From: Takakia lepidozioides
Taxonomy: Eukaryota; Streptophyta; Takakiopsida; Takakiales; Takakiaceae
Direction: 5' to 3'
DNA: 64,000 nucleotides
Assembly (NCBI GenBank): GCA_030704615.1
Contig: CM060733.1
Coordinates: 63,674,001 to 63,738,000 of the forward strand
Shown: one piece after another, positions 21,403 to 32,895 of the stretch
Layout: each line of letters begins with the position of its first letter
Position numbering within the stretch: position 1 is the first letter of the stretch
Made by a program: the position numbers and the translations under genes
Notes under the pieces: model-generated
Databases searched by the model: none
The model's input: only the letters and a program-made list of their open reading frames with translations
What the model was told of the DNA's origin: nothing

Positions 21403-24400
21403 ATGGCTTCCTCTGAAGCGGAGTTCTTCTCAGACGACAAACCAGTGCCGTTCTCCCAGGAAGTCCTTGACAATGGATTTGCAATTGTTCTGGAACATGT
21501 CTTGGCTACCCGTTTTCAGCTGCAGAATGGCTCCATCTTTTTGGAGAAAGAGGTTTACGATCTGAAAGGGAAGTTGGTGAAATATTCTTTCCAAAACCGT
21601 GATGAGACGGCTCATATCAGCCAGTGGAGAGTGCGTCCTGGTCGATACAGAGTACTTGGAGAGCCTCGGCGAAAGTCCCTTGGGTCATATGTGACGCCCG
21701 GGACTGCTGCTTCGGTCGTTGAAGACAAGAGGGAGGTGGTGGTGAAAAAAGAACAGACTTCCTCCACTCCAATCGTTGAGCTTTCGGATTCTTCCGATGA
21801 TGACATAAGTGAAATTCCAAATCCAGTCCTTCCTACTGTGGTTGCAGAAGCTGATGAAGAAGAGATTTGTAGTGTCATTCCAAAATTGCGGGCGATGGGA
21901 GGAATGGCTGGATTCAAAAGTGAGTTGCGGGGAATTGATTGGGAATCTTTGAAGCAGGTGCCTGTGAAGTTCTTGCCGGAGACTTTTGATGGCGATATCC
22001 TATTCGAGCTGCCTCCTCCTCCGCGAGTTGGAGGTGTAACAATCATGATGCATGGAATGGACAAGAAACACGACGGGCACCCGTGGTGCAGAACAAAAAC
22101 ATCCAATATTCAGAATGATGACAAGCTTGTTTTCAGGAGGACAGTTTGCAATGGACACCTTAGGTGTGATAATTTGAATTGCAGACACTTTCTTCAGTCT
22201 GGAGTTCATAATCAAAGCGAATGGGAGGGTCTGGCGGAGAATCCATTTCAGCCTGGGACTGCCCCTCCACCGGCAAACACTTTCGTCTGCAAATTCTGCA
22301 AACTTGTGCCATCCTGCTTGGCGCTCTGCGGAGCAAGAATGTACTATGTTGTCCACCGTTTGAATACAATGACGAGAGCTTGTGTGCATTTTGGATTCCA
22401 TAACCATCCTGTCTCGAAGGGGGATTACAGGGAGAGTGTTGAGACAGTATCGAGGTTGATCAAACAGGAGTTCGGGAGAAACCCATCCGCAACAACATCT
22501 GCAATTGCTCTTGGCGCAAGCAAGTCCTTCTTGGAAAGCCATATTTTGAGTGAAGGAGATTCTGTGGGGACTAAACTTGACGGTGCAGCATTGGACCTGG
22601 TCATGGATCATTTCTCCACTTTAAGTTCACCTAACATTCGGCATCAGATCAATGCATTGAGAATGGGCTCTGGGATCAGAGGCTACATAGACAATATTTT
22701 GGAATTGAAACGACTGAGCAAGTACGATTACATCCAGGACAATGTATTCCCAGGTCAAGGTGCCATCAAAGTTTTTCTTTTCAAAATGTCGACTGTTGGG
22801 GAGGGCAGTGGGGTTAGCCTCGTGAAGCGGATGCAGAAGACTGGGGACTTGCAGAACTGTTTTCTTATGTTTGATCATGTGAAACGAGTGAAGGATTGGA
22901 CGACAATGGCTTGTCATGTCTACGATCCAGTGTACCAACGAGTTATGACAATTGCAGTTTGTGACATGCAATCCGAGGATACGGAATCCCAGAAGCTCAT
23001 GTGGAATTCCCTGATACGTGTCATGGGCTGCCATGGGCTGCCATCTCCAAATTTCGCAGGTTTCATGGCGGATAGTGCTCAAGCAAATTTCAATGCTATT
23101 CGTATTGTCTTCGGATCGGGCGACCCAAAAGTGCCTATGCCAGGAAGAGAGCGTACATGTCTATTCCATTGGACACAATCTCTGGAAAAACATACAAAGT
23201 CGGACATCAAACCAGAGATGCAGACTCAGCACCGTAAATTGTGCAAAGAGTACAAAGATGCTAGAACAATGAAGGAGGCGGACACTTTGTTCCAGACAAT
23301 TCGTGCCTGGTGGTTCTCTTCTGGAGCTGCATCACTTGAGAGTATGAGAGCATTGGAAGATTGGCTGGCGTTTTGGCACTTCCGGTATAGACAGTGGGGA
23401 GCAGCCATGACAATGGTACGAGGCTTCTATTTCATGCTTTATTCATACATTTGCTTTCCATATTTTTGACTCATTGCTTTCTTTATGTTGTTTCCTGTGC
23501 ACTATTCTGAAGTGTGGTTATCCTCTTTGCAGAACATGTCCATTGAGGAAATGGCAGACATGCCATCTTGCAATTTGGCAGAAACTGTGCACAATGCATG
23601 GTTGCAGCAGTCTGGGAAACGAGGTCGGGATTTGTATGTGGCAACAACAGATGATTTGATACGTGCCTTGCAACAACAAACCCGATACCGTGATTTCTTA
23701 CGAGGTGGGGTTGGTGGCAAGGGTCCGGACAAATCGGAGTTGATGTTGCGTGCTGCAAACAGATCTGGGGATCCAATCAAGATAGCACGGGCGGTGAGCA
23801 TGTATGCCCAGGGAACGCCACTTGTTTCTAGAGTTCCACATCTTGAAGGGGAGGAGAGATTCGGCTCCTGTAAGAGGAAATTGAACACTCCACCTGGTTC
23901 GGATTCAGATTCCCACAGGGCAGACCGTGATAACTTCTCGAAGCCTCGTGTTCCCCTGCATGACAGCTCCGTGTCCGGAACCTCCATTGTGGAGGAACCT
24001 CCAACACGACGGCAAGCTCCAGCATCAAACCGTGCCACTGAAATGGTGCAGGAGAGAAACAACCCCCTTGATGTGCTTGAGTCCGCATGCCCCGACCACG
24101 TTTGGCACATAGAACGCACAAGTGTCGGGTCTCGTGTGAAATGTACAGCGATCAGGGCAACTAATTTCGAGAAGTGCACTTCATCTATATCCAGAGGTGG
24201 TGCCCGAACTCCTGCTCCGACTTTCACGGGCTTGATGCATCCATACGGTCAACCAGAAGCCAAGAACCACAAGTTCTGGTTCTGCGCAGATGATTGTGCC
24301 AGATGTGTGCATGGAACTGTGCGTCCTTCCGTAGTGATGAAGCCATCTCCTCCAACCGTTTGGCCCGTGAAGGTGGGAACACATCTCAGCTTTCAGGAGA

Positions 24401-24918
24401 TTGAAATGCTGGAGGAGGCAGGTTTTTCCCTTGCGAGACAACCCCAACTCCATGCATGTGCTACTACTCCTGCGTCCTCCCGGGTCCCCCCGGCAAATCC
24501 TGACTTGTGGCCAACCAAACGAGATGGAAAGCTCGTTCGGCGTTTCCCTCCAACCGCTGAACACTTTGGCAAAGTGGAGTCCGCAAGAATGCTCCAAGCT
24601 CGTGTCGGAAGCACCACGGAAGTACCCGATCCAGGATATGGTCGGGTATTCACAATCATCACTTCCACATCTGCTGTTCATGACAGGACCTACGACATCA
24701 CGGTTTCCAATTTCCCCAATTGCACATGTCCTGATTTTGTGAATATGCTATCAACCAGTTTGGGCAAGAGAGGTAAATTCATACCCTGCAAACATTTGTA
24801 TTTCATATTTTTGAGGAGGATGGTTTGCGATCCCAAACGTGACAACTTCATTCACCAGGCCACTATGAGTTTCAACGAGGTCGATACTCTTTTGCAGCGG
24901 GATACAACACATGGGTAG
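21403..24918 (+). CDS. GCM/WRKY-type zinc finger + SWIM transposase
   Basis: Two exons, 21403-23415 and 23533-24918, joined in phase 0 across a 117-bp GT...AG intron, give 1,132 aa without stops. The N-terminus has an acidic segment with IVELSDSSDDD (about 123-133), which resembles a SUMO-interacting motif. A zinc region (about 240-345; CNGHLRCDNLNC, CKFC, MYYV, then HFGFHNHP) has the Cys/His layout of the WRKY-GCM1 fold used by MULE-type transposases to bind DNA. The core has LMFDHVKRVKDW (about 488) and GFMADSAQANFNAIR (about 554), likely catalytic Asp positions, then LFHW. A C-x-C...C-x-H SWIM finger (CTC, CKH; about 1067-1090) closes the protein. It probably mobilises the surrounding element. 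ATG context is AAGATGGC. Confidence 0.85.
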
Positions 24919-25310
24919 CATGAACTATGTAATGTGGTATGTGGATGACCATGATTTGAAATGTGTAATTCACATCAATTCGTCGGCTGTGCAATGATAT
25001 GGCCTCCAACTATACGGAGTGAGGTCTGAGTGACAACTTTTAGGTAGTGCACATTTGTCATTGCACCGTTCGAAGTCTACATGTCTTGCTGTCGCTATGC
25101 ACTACAATCATCTTTTGAAGATGATCATAACTCTCATTGTTATTTGAGGAGGGAGGAAGTCTTCTCGTGGCAGCCTTTATGGCGCACACTTTGTGAGGAT
25201 ATTTTGTCGTCTTCGTAATTGTAAAAGTGAAACAAACATTTGTAATTGCACAATGTTGGATGCTGCAATTGTAGGCCTCAACGCTCGTCTTGATTCTATT
25301 TAGGCAAGAT
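24919..25310. other. 3' non-coding region of the transposase gene
   Basis: No gene or clear repeat is seen here. It leads into the right subterminal repeats. Confidence 0.5.
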
Positions 25311-25565
25311 TCCCTGCATTAATTCCACGGTCATAGGACCATCCACGGTTATAGGCGGCGCATGTTAATGCTGACGTGGCAGTTGACGGACAGTGCCACG
25401 TCATCATTTACCGCCACATCAGCATGCTGACATGACGCTCACGCCACGTCAGCATGTGTGCAGGCTCACGCCACGTCAGCTGGCGTGAGCGTACGCTCAC
25501 GCCACGTCACTCCTGCGTGAGCGTACGCTCGCGCGCTCACGTGCAACGCTCACGCCATTGCGTCG
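25311..25565 (-). repeat. Right terminal/subterminal repeats of the transposon
   Basis: Dense CCACGTCA/TGACGTGG and GGCGTGAGCGTACGCTCACG words form nested palindromes. The reverse complement of 25520-25560 aligns with the left end at GGCGTGAGC...CACGTGAGCGCG. A CCACGGTYATAGG word occurs at about 25328 and 25346. Confidence 0.7.
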
Positions 25566-25577
25566 TTGAGCTTCGAA
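25566..25577 (+). repeat. Right target-site duplication (TTGAGCTTCGAA)
   Basis: Identical to 14202-14213. Satellite sequence (ATAGGGGTGGATTGAACC) resumes immediately after it. Confidence 0.75.
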
Positions 25578-25735
25578 ATAGGGGTGGATTGAACCCGACA
25601 GAGAGTCCCTGTGTGCACTATTTTCACACCAAAAACAAGGCAAAAGGGGGGCTCAAACAGTGTGCATTGACGCACACTATTTGAGCTGCCAGGTAAGTGT
25701 GGATTGAACCTCACAGAGATGCCCTATAGAAAATA
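25578..25735 (+). repeat. Continuation of the 117-bp hairpin satellite
   Basis: One and a half units, including a hairpin core near 25650-25685 with slightly imperfect arms. They most closely match the last units left of the transposon (about 13990-14150), which supports insertion into a continuous array. Confidence 0.88.
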
Positions 25736-26200
25736 CCATAAGTGATGATCGGCGCCGATCATCACATCTACCCAAATGCCAAATGCAAAAAAAAAAAAAA
25801 AACAAAAAAAAAAAAAAAAAAAAAAAAAACCCAGAAGTGATCATCACATCCAAAATAAAAAAACACCAGAAGTGATGATCGGCGCCGATCATCACATCTA
25901 CCAAAATGCCAAATGCACAAAAAAAAAAAAAAAAACACCAGAAGCGATTATCACACCCAAAATAGAAAAACACCAGAAGTGATGATCGGCGCCGATCATC
26001 ACATCTACCCAAATACCAAAAAAAAAACAAAAAAAAAACAGAAGTGATCATCACATCTAAAAAACAACACCGGAAGTGATGATCGGCGCCGATCTCACAT
26101 CCACCCAAATGCCAAATGCAAATACAAATGCGCAAAAAAAACAAAAAACAAAAACAAAAACAGAGAAGAAGTGATGATCGTCGATGATCATCACTCCATC
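25736..26200. repeat. A-tract repeat with 24-bp palindromes
   Basis: Units of about 107-130 bp hold a palindrome with arms GTGATGATCGGC/GCCGATCATCAC (25742-25765, 25872-25895, 25979-26002), a shortened copy at 26076-26098 and a variant at 26171-26194. Each is followed by CATCTACCCAAATGCCAAATGC and long poly-A runs. Half-site GTGATCATCAC copies lie between them. Confidence 0.88.
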
Positions 26201-26284
26201 TACCCAAATGTCAAGGGAAAAAAAACTATCATCGGAAATAAGAAACAAAGTCTCTGTAGAATGCATTTTCCTTCTAGATGTTGC

Positions 26285-26460
26285 ATGTCTCCACGGATAT
26301 AGGTGTGCACCCACGGTATTAGGCCTAGCATCTTCCACGATTCCATCCGCGGCTGGGCTGGGCTGTGCGCCATGTGGCGTCAGCCTACGTGGCTATGAGC
26401 CCATGTGGCGTGAGCGTAGGCTCACACGCTTACGTGGCCAGGCTCACGTGAAGGCATCCC
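26285..26460. repeat. Solo terminus-like sequence related to the 11-kb transposon
   Basis: CCACGGATATAGG...CCACGGTATTAGG followed by ATGTGGCGTGAGCGTAGGCTCACACGC-like sequence has the same layout as the right end at 25328-25565. It may be a deleted derivative or a terminus left by another copy. Confidence 0.5.
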
Positions 26461-26479
26461 CCTTTGGTTTCTATGCCTC

Positions 26480-27672
26480 CCTCTCAGTAGATTGCAATTC
26501 GATTTGGGAGAGTGGTCGTGGATGGACAATTCAAAATCTCCCCTGTTGGAATACACAGTCAGGTTGGGCTACAAGATGCTGCTCGGACAGGCCGCCTTTA
26601 CAGCCAAGTGGAACTGCAAGTAGATTTTTAACCTGCAACTCCCAGGTTAGAACTGTCTGTAGAAGGATATCAGGATCAAGTAGCGCTCTACCAAAGTTAG
26701 CGCTTTTCTTTGGAAGTTGGCTAATAGAATTCTTCCGATGGCTGTCTTCTTCCCTGACCAGGACCCCTCCTGCAAAATGTGCAACTGCAATATTCATGAA
26801 ACTATTGAGCATGGTCTGGCTGACTGTCATAGGCTCTGCTAAAACTTGGCAGCTTGTGACGGCATTTTGCTCTCACTGGGAACCGCTACCACGTTTATCG
26901 GCTCCCCTTCTGTTGCTCAACTTGCACAATGGTTCCATTTGGAACAAGTGCCCAATCTCGGCTTGTCTTAGAACTCATATTCTTTGGAGTTTGTGGAAGG
27001 CGAGATGTAGCTTGTTTTTTCAGGGGAAACGCCCAAGCATCAGATTAGTTCTTTCCAAGTTATTCTCTGATATGATGACTGAGGGGCATAAGACGTGGGT
27101 GTCCCTGCTTTCAGCTTCCAGCAGGTGCAGTGACAGAAGGCGTGGCCAGCTTTTTGCGGAATTCGATCTCTCGTGGCCAAAGGCAACCTCGTTTGCACCA
27201 GGATATCTGACTCTGAGTCTCTTGGCATGATGTCCTCCCCCGGGAATGGCAAATCGCCCGCTGATTCAGATGCTCCTGACATCAACTGACGCCATCAGAA
27301 GATGCGCATTTCCAAGTCAAAAGTCCAGCTCGACTTCGGTCTATGATCTGTGTGGCGCTCATTCTTATCTAGATGCTCTTTAGTGGTCTCTTTCATTTCT
27401 CTTCGCCCTTATGGCTTTAGTTAGGTGTGCAGTGCCTGCTGCCAGTTCATTTTTTTTTCGGACTTGTTAGTTTTCGCTTCATCTCCCTGGCCTTAGTTTT
27501 GGCTCCTTCCTGCTTTCCTCCCCCTCCCCTCTTGGTTCTGGGTGTTCCCATGCGTAGCATTTTCACGGGCTTCCTGGAGGTTATTTTTTCCTCCCTATGT
27601 ACTGTCTGGTTTTTTTATATTAAATAAAGATGCCAAGGCCTGTTTGCCAGAAAAAAATAAAAAATAAAATAA
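26480..27672 (+). pseudogene. 3' end of a non-LTR retrotransposon (LINE)
   Basis: Read through several frames, this encodes the C-terminal region of a LINE reverse transcriptase: a Cys/His cluster CKMCNCNIHETIEHGLADC (about 26778-26834) and an ILWSLWKARCSLFFQGKRPS stretch (about 26977-27036). It ends in AATAAAGATG and an A-rich tail (27622-27672). The reading frame is broken, so the 348-residue ORF starting at 26184 is not a real protein. Confidence 0.65.
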
Positions 27673-28870
27673 AATGTTGATGTCATTTATGTGGCCCACC
27701 AAACATATAAACACTAGAGGGGGCATTTCGTATAGAGGAAGGCCCCGAGTGGAGGGTGCTCCTTGAATTTTATGCCCAGGGCCGAGGGTGTTCCAGGGCC
27801 CTCGGCCGTATGGCATAAGATTCAACCACACGAGGGTCTTCCTATCCGTAAAGAAATGGCATGATTTCTTTTCTTTTACATCGTTTTTTGATGATCAAAG
27901 GGAGTGAAGGAAAAGATCTTGGAGGTAAAAGATAAGGAAATGTCGGAGGAGTGTAATCGGCACTGTGCATTATACTTTTTTGTATTGCCCTCGTAACTCG
28001 TGGTTGGCTATTACGCTGTATAACTAACGAAACGAAAGAGAAATCAGCCCCAGTTCTTTACGTAGGTAAATAGGCAGGGTGGCAGGAGACCGATGTGTAG
28101 AGCGGAGAAGAGCAAAATGGAGAAGCAAACGGCGGTGTAGGCGTGATCCGAAGCTGGATGATCCTTTCCCATTTTGAGAAGGCGGTGCCATGATTTCTCG
28201 CATCGGATCGAAAGGGACAAAGTGGGTGGTACCGGAGAATATCTTATGCGTCTGTCTCACTCACCAGTGGGCAGCGTGCTCCGGTGTTCTCCTGAGTACG
28301 GATGTGGACTCCATGCCCAAGGCCCTGTCTTCTCGTCTCGGTCATGCGAGAGGCCTCACATCATGTAATAGATTAAGAATCTGGGCTCTGGAGCTGAAAG
28401 CGACATCCCCCTTAGCAATGCGCCAAGGACCTAGTGCCTTGCATGTGGTAGCTATGGCGCCTCCCAAGCCTTCAGGGATGCCAATTGAAGGTAATAACTG
28501 GAAACATTGGTGCTTCTTCTTTATTATCTTGGAATTGTCGTTGACATATCCAGAAACTGATCTAATTTGGCCGAAGAAGCACACAGGATGGTCATACAAG
28601 GGCTACAATCCACACCCTTGCCCTCTTGAAACTTTTCGTACATCTGGCACGACAAGGTGCGCTATTTTCATGTGGCATGAGGAGAAGTCTGTCAAGGAAG
28701 GAAAGTAGGGACTGACTCTGGCAGTTTGTGGACTGGATTCTACCCCTAGTTGTTTGGTTTAGTTAGAATCCCTGTTTGCTCTGCAACAGAGCTCTTACTG
28801 TCGGTGTTGTACACCTGGGCAAGTTGCTCAAGGTTTTTTCCCTGGAGTTTGCAAGGTACTTTGGAGGGCT
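27673..28870. other. Spacer with one unassigned ORF (28190-28708)
   Basis: The 172-residue plus-strand frame at 28190-28708 has no recognised domain and ordinary composition. It could be an exon or chance. CCTCGGC/GGCCGAGGG words form a small inverted repeat near 27735-27800. Confidence 0.3.
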
Positions 28871-30190
28871 GATGGTTGTACATGCCAGAACTAAATCTGT
28901 TCTCATGGACTATAATAAAGGGAGGATTCACCAAGCATGGGTGTAGTAGGAATGCCTTGGACACTTGTGCGCAAATGATACAGGAAGGGATGAAATCTGA
29001 CCAAGGTCATGTTCATTTGCGCTTGCAATGTGTGTGCCAGCCTGGGAGCCCTGGAAAAGGGCAAAGAGGTCCATGCTGCCATCATCAAAGCTGGAATTGT
29101 GCCAAATGTCATTCTGAGCAATACCCTCCTGGGCATGTATGCCAAATGCGGGAGCACTAAGGATGCAGAGGGAGTGTTCAACAACATAGTTGAACGAGAT
29201 GTGGTTTCATGGAATGCGATGATCGCTGGATATGCCCAGCATGGGTCTGGAAAATGGCAAAGAGATCCATGCTGAAACCATGAAAGCTGGAATTGTACCA
29301 TACGTCATTCTGGGCACTGCCCTTGTGGGCCTGTATGCGAAATGTGGGAGCATCCAAGATGCCAAGAGTTGTGTTCAACAATATGGGTGACTGGAATGTG
29401 GTGTCTTGGCACGATATGTCCGACTTGGTTTTCATAGGGAGGCCCTGCAATTATCACCTTTATATTTGTTCTCTCTGCCTGCAGCCATGTGTGCCTAGTG
29501 GACGAAGGCAGATGCTACTTGGATTTCCGGAGTGATCATGGTCTTAGTCCTATGGCAGAGCGCACTTTGGCAGCATGGTTGACCTTCTTGGCCGTGCCAT
29601 GCAGACTTCATGGCAATGTGGAGGTAGCAGAACATGCAGCAAAATCTATTCTCAAGTGGGATCCAGAGGATGCTGGAACATCTGTGCTGCTATCAAACAT
29701 CTATGCCGCAGCTGGAAGGTGGGATGATACTGTAAATGTGAGAAAATTGATAAAGGTCAGAGGTGTTAGAATGGAGCCAGATCGCTGGTGCATTAAGGTT
29801 GACAACAGTTTCATACTTTTGTGGTAGATGACAAAGTGCATACACAAATTGAGGAAATCCATGCTGAGCTGAGAAGGTTGTCTGGCCAGATGGAGGAGGC
29901 AGGGTACATGCCTGATTGTATCGAACGATGTGGAGGGGAACAGACAGAATTTTCTATTTGCCACCATAGTGAAAAGCTGGCCATTACTTTTTGGTTGATT
30001 AACACAGCTCCCAAGACGCCACTCCATGTCATCAAGAACCTTTGGGTATGTGGTGACTGCCACGAGGCCACCAAGTTCATCTCAAAGATCGAGCGAGCAA
30101 TTGTTGTACAAGATGCCACGTTCACCACTTTGAAGTCGGGGTATGTTCTTGTGGGAAGTACTGGTGAAAATGATCTCTCTCTTGTAAGGT
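28870..30190 (+). pseudogene. PPR-DYW protein pseudogene
   Basis: Plus-strand frames encode PLS-type PPR motifs (GKEVHAAIIKAGIVPNV, MYAKCGSTKDAEGVFNN, ERDVVSWNAMIAGYAQHG), then an E region (SVLLSNIYAAAGRWDD) and a DYW-like region with HSEKLAI and VCGDCHEATKFISK, the zinc/deaminase-type motifs. Repeated frameshifts (near 29020, 29270, 29530 and 29820) and a missing terminal DYW make it non-functional. Family members act in organellar C-to-U RNA editing. Confidence 0.82.
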
Positions 30191-30259
30191 GTGAGTGTCT
30201 TGCTTCAATCATTGAAAGCTGCTTGTTAATTCATCAATCCCTGGGAATGTCGATGTACT

Positions 30260-30745
30260 GACATCCTCGTGGCGCATCAACTGTCAAAGAGCCAATTGTT
30301 GGATCTGGTGGAGTTCAGCTCAAGATTGCAGTATGCTCCCACATAACCAGCAGAAATCTGGTTACAGGTATTATCTTCTTCCAGCAGCCGAAATATCTTA
30401 ACTTGCCGTTCCAATAGTCAGTCTTTTTGCTCCTCCCTACCCAGCTCTCAGCACCACTTCTCAGATGCAGAGGTCCAGCATTTTTCCCCCACCAGGGTTT
30501 AGCTTATCCCCACAGCTGAGCTGCAGGTATAACTTATTTTCCTGGAACTGCCATTAAGGCGATAACAAAGGCACTTGTCCACATGCAACTTGTCAGCCCG
30601 GTTGCAGAGTTATTGACTTTAGTTTAATAGCCCTGCGTTTACCACTTTGATAAGTTTTAGTTATAATCCACTTCAGCTGAGGTTGACAAGGCCAGCATTA
30701 CTGATGACAGTTCTTCAAATACTAAATAAATGTAGATCCTGAATT
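30260..30745. other. No gene recognised
   Basis: Spacer between the PPR pseudogene and the 3' end of the metallophosphoesterase gene. Nothing is supported. Confidence 0.5.
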
Positions 30746-31309
30746 CTCAAAGAGAGGAAGATACAGAGCTATTAGAAAACAGCAATGTTTGGTTTTCTTC
30801 ATACACATTATCACCCACTGTAATCCAAACCTCATTAATCTTTTTGGCTTCCCCATCTGCAAATTCTACCACCACAAAATGTCGGTCAGTAGTTTTTGTT
30901 GTTCTAGACGTGGAAACATCCCCCATGTGAGGCTTTGCATGGAGAGGGCCTCTGCCGCTGCTTTCGATATCATCCACCTCCTTTATGCTTTAGGGAATAG
31001 AGGTACTAGGTGCCCTGACTCTTGGAACAACTGCCGCATTGAGATAGACAGTCTTGTCCTGCCCCACCACCAGCATTGTCGCTCATCCTTTGGCCCAGAT
31101 TGCAAAGACTTGTGCATGTGCCCGAACACAACCAGGGGCACCTCGAGTCCCTCCTGTTTCACAGAAGCTATAGCTTCCTCCAAATCTGCTATCACGCGCC
31201 CATTAGGCAGGTCTGATGAAGCTTCCAGGAGAAAGATTATTCTATGTTTGCCCCAACAGCTATCTGTCTCTCCTAACTGTGTCTGGGCTTCTCTGAGAGT
31301 GGAAGAGAT

Positions 31310-32393
31310 TGTCATAAGACGTTGTTTGCCGTAGCCTTGTGGCCATTGACCCCGCGCCCAGTTTGAGCGGGAACAAAAGGGACAGAACCTACCTCTGTCA
31401 GGGGCTGACGTTGGTAGTAAGACTTACCTCCATATAAAGAATTAATCCGGGTTTTCCAGATATCCTCTAGAAATCCCTTCACACAAGCATCAATCTGCTG
31501 TGTGTTATTTACCCAAAAACTAGGCCTCAGGAGGGCCTGGGCTTTTGGCTCAGCCTCGAGACTTTCAAAGCTGGTAAACAGGGGTACAGGCACAATTCCC
31601 TTAATAGATTTGAAGAGAGCGTCTCTTTGGTGAGAGAACCCCGGACAGTGTATCAGAAAATGAATACTGTCTTCAGATTGCCCACACAACGGGCAATTGC
31701 ACTCTCCCTTTCCTCTCTGCTTCTGTTTGCTGTTCAAAGGTAGGCTTCCTGCCCTGAGTTTAAATTTCAGTCTAGTGCCGAGAGTGGGTAGACCCTTGAG
31801 GTCATCCAAGATGTCCTCCCCCATGTCACAGACTGGAAACAAGTTCAGGGAAGTTTTCTGCCTAACTTCATTTTCATCAGACAATCTCATGGCAACAGAC
31901 ATGGCTGAGGACACTACAGCCTCTAAGTCAGATTTATCCAGCAGGGTCAAGACTTGCGGATCCAGGTCCAGGTCCTTGAGGATCTCTTCTACTCTCTTCT
32001 GCCAGGACTTAGCCTGTTTGACAGGGCGGTCCTGTTTCCAAGATATAGAGTCGATTAACTTAGGATATCTGGTGTTGGGCATATGTTGCAGCTGACCCCA
32101 CCATCTGACCTTGAATTCATCTCGTCGGGAGCTTAAGGACGGAATGCCAAACTCACCCCGAACAGCCACATTGGCTGTTTTGGAGCATGCTGACATACAC
32201 TCCTTAAGCACCCCCACTTGAATGGATTCTAGAGACTTAGCCTGGTTGGAGTTATCAACCCATATAGCAGATCCGTACTCCAAGGCAGGTCTAATAACGC
32301 GACAAAGCATGGTTTTCTTAACCTCAGAGTTGACCCCTCTGCAGTGGAAAAATTTAGTGAGCCCCAGAGCTTTGCCCTTGCCAGTTTGAACAA
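31310..32393 (-). mobile_element. 5'-truncated LINE with 17-bp target-site duplication
   Basis: The minus-strand frame (about 32390-31312, open) is the C-terminal part of a non-LTR reverse transcriptase: RPALEYGSAIW, and a zf-RVT-like CPLCGQSEDSIHFLIHCPGF. It is flanked by CTGAGAGTGGAAGAGAT at 31293-31309 and 32394-32410. The insert is 1,084 bp and its 3' end has no poly-A. The ORF extends a few codons past the LINE into flanking DNA. Confidence 0.85.
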
Positions 32394-32410
32394 CTGAGAG
32401 TGGAAGAGAT

Positions 32411-32695
32411 ACAGAAAGAAAGGGTGCTGGAGGGGAAGGCAGTACCTGAATCACCATGGTCTCCTCCTTTTGCAACCCAGTCCCTTCCACGTATGTCATG
32501 TGGCCTGGACCCTAGCCCTCTTTAGCACATGCCCATACCCAATGCCAACTGATTCATATACACCTCTTGAGGTAGACATTACAAATCATTAGTAGTGACT
32601 GATGACCTGTCCACACAGTTCAGGGTGACAAAAAGGTAGTAGGGCCAGACCCACCTGGATGTTAGTGAAAGTGTTGGGGCCTTCATCCGGCCGTC
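32411..32695. other. Intronic spacer
   Basis: No gene or repeat is evident. Confidence 0.4.
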
Positions 32696-32895
32696 ATCCA
32701 TCCAATTGAGGTTGGATGGATGGGGAGGGGATCGACGGTTCGGGGTAGCGCCATGTGGCTGGAGATCGGGCGGTGTTGTGGGGTGCCGCGCGGCCAGCGG
32801 TGGGGCGGGGGTCAGGGGTCCCGGGCGGGCGGGCGCTGGGAGCAGCGGGCGGGCCGGGCGGAGGGATCGGAGGGGGGTGGGGATTTGACATGGGG
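32696..32895 (+). repeat. Single copy of the GGGGATC repeat family
   Basis: GAGGTTGGATGGATG, GGGGATCGACGGTTCGGGG and TAGCGCCATGTGGCTGGAG match the repeat block at 4.9-6.1 kb. GC-rich sequence follows, with Pro/Gly-rich chance ORFs. Confidence 0.8.

Larger units (their letters stand above)
14214..25565. mobile_element. 11.35-kb DNA transposon carrying a transposase and a ParB-methyltransferase gene
   Basis: The element interrupts the 117-bp satellite: units of the same family lie directly on both sides, and a 12-bp word is repeated at the two junctions. The ends carry imperfect inverted repeats sharing GGCGTGAGC and CACGTGAGCGCG, and many subterminal CCACGTCA words. Inside are two divergent spliced genes, a GCM/SWIM transposase on the plus strand and a ParB-like/methyltransferase fusion on the minus strand. 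The transposase architecture and the long duplication suggest a Mutator-like superfamily element; that assignment is inference. Both genes are open across all predicted junctions, which points to a recent or maintained insertion. Confidence 0.8.

Noticed and set aside
26184-27230. 348-residue ORF
   Set aside because: Starts in repeat DNA and crosses decayed LINE sequence; the LINE motifs lie partly in other frames.
31312-32499. Full 395-residue ORF as one protein
   Set aside because: The first ~35 codons lie outside the LINE's target duplication; only the part from about 32393 is LINE coding.
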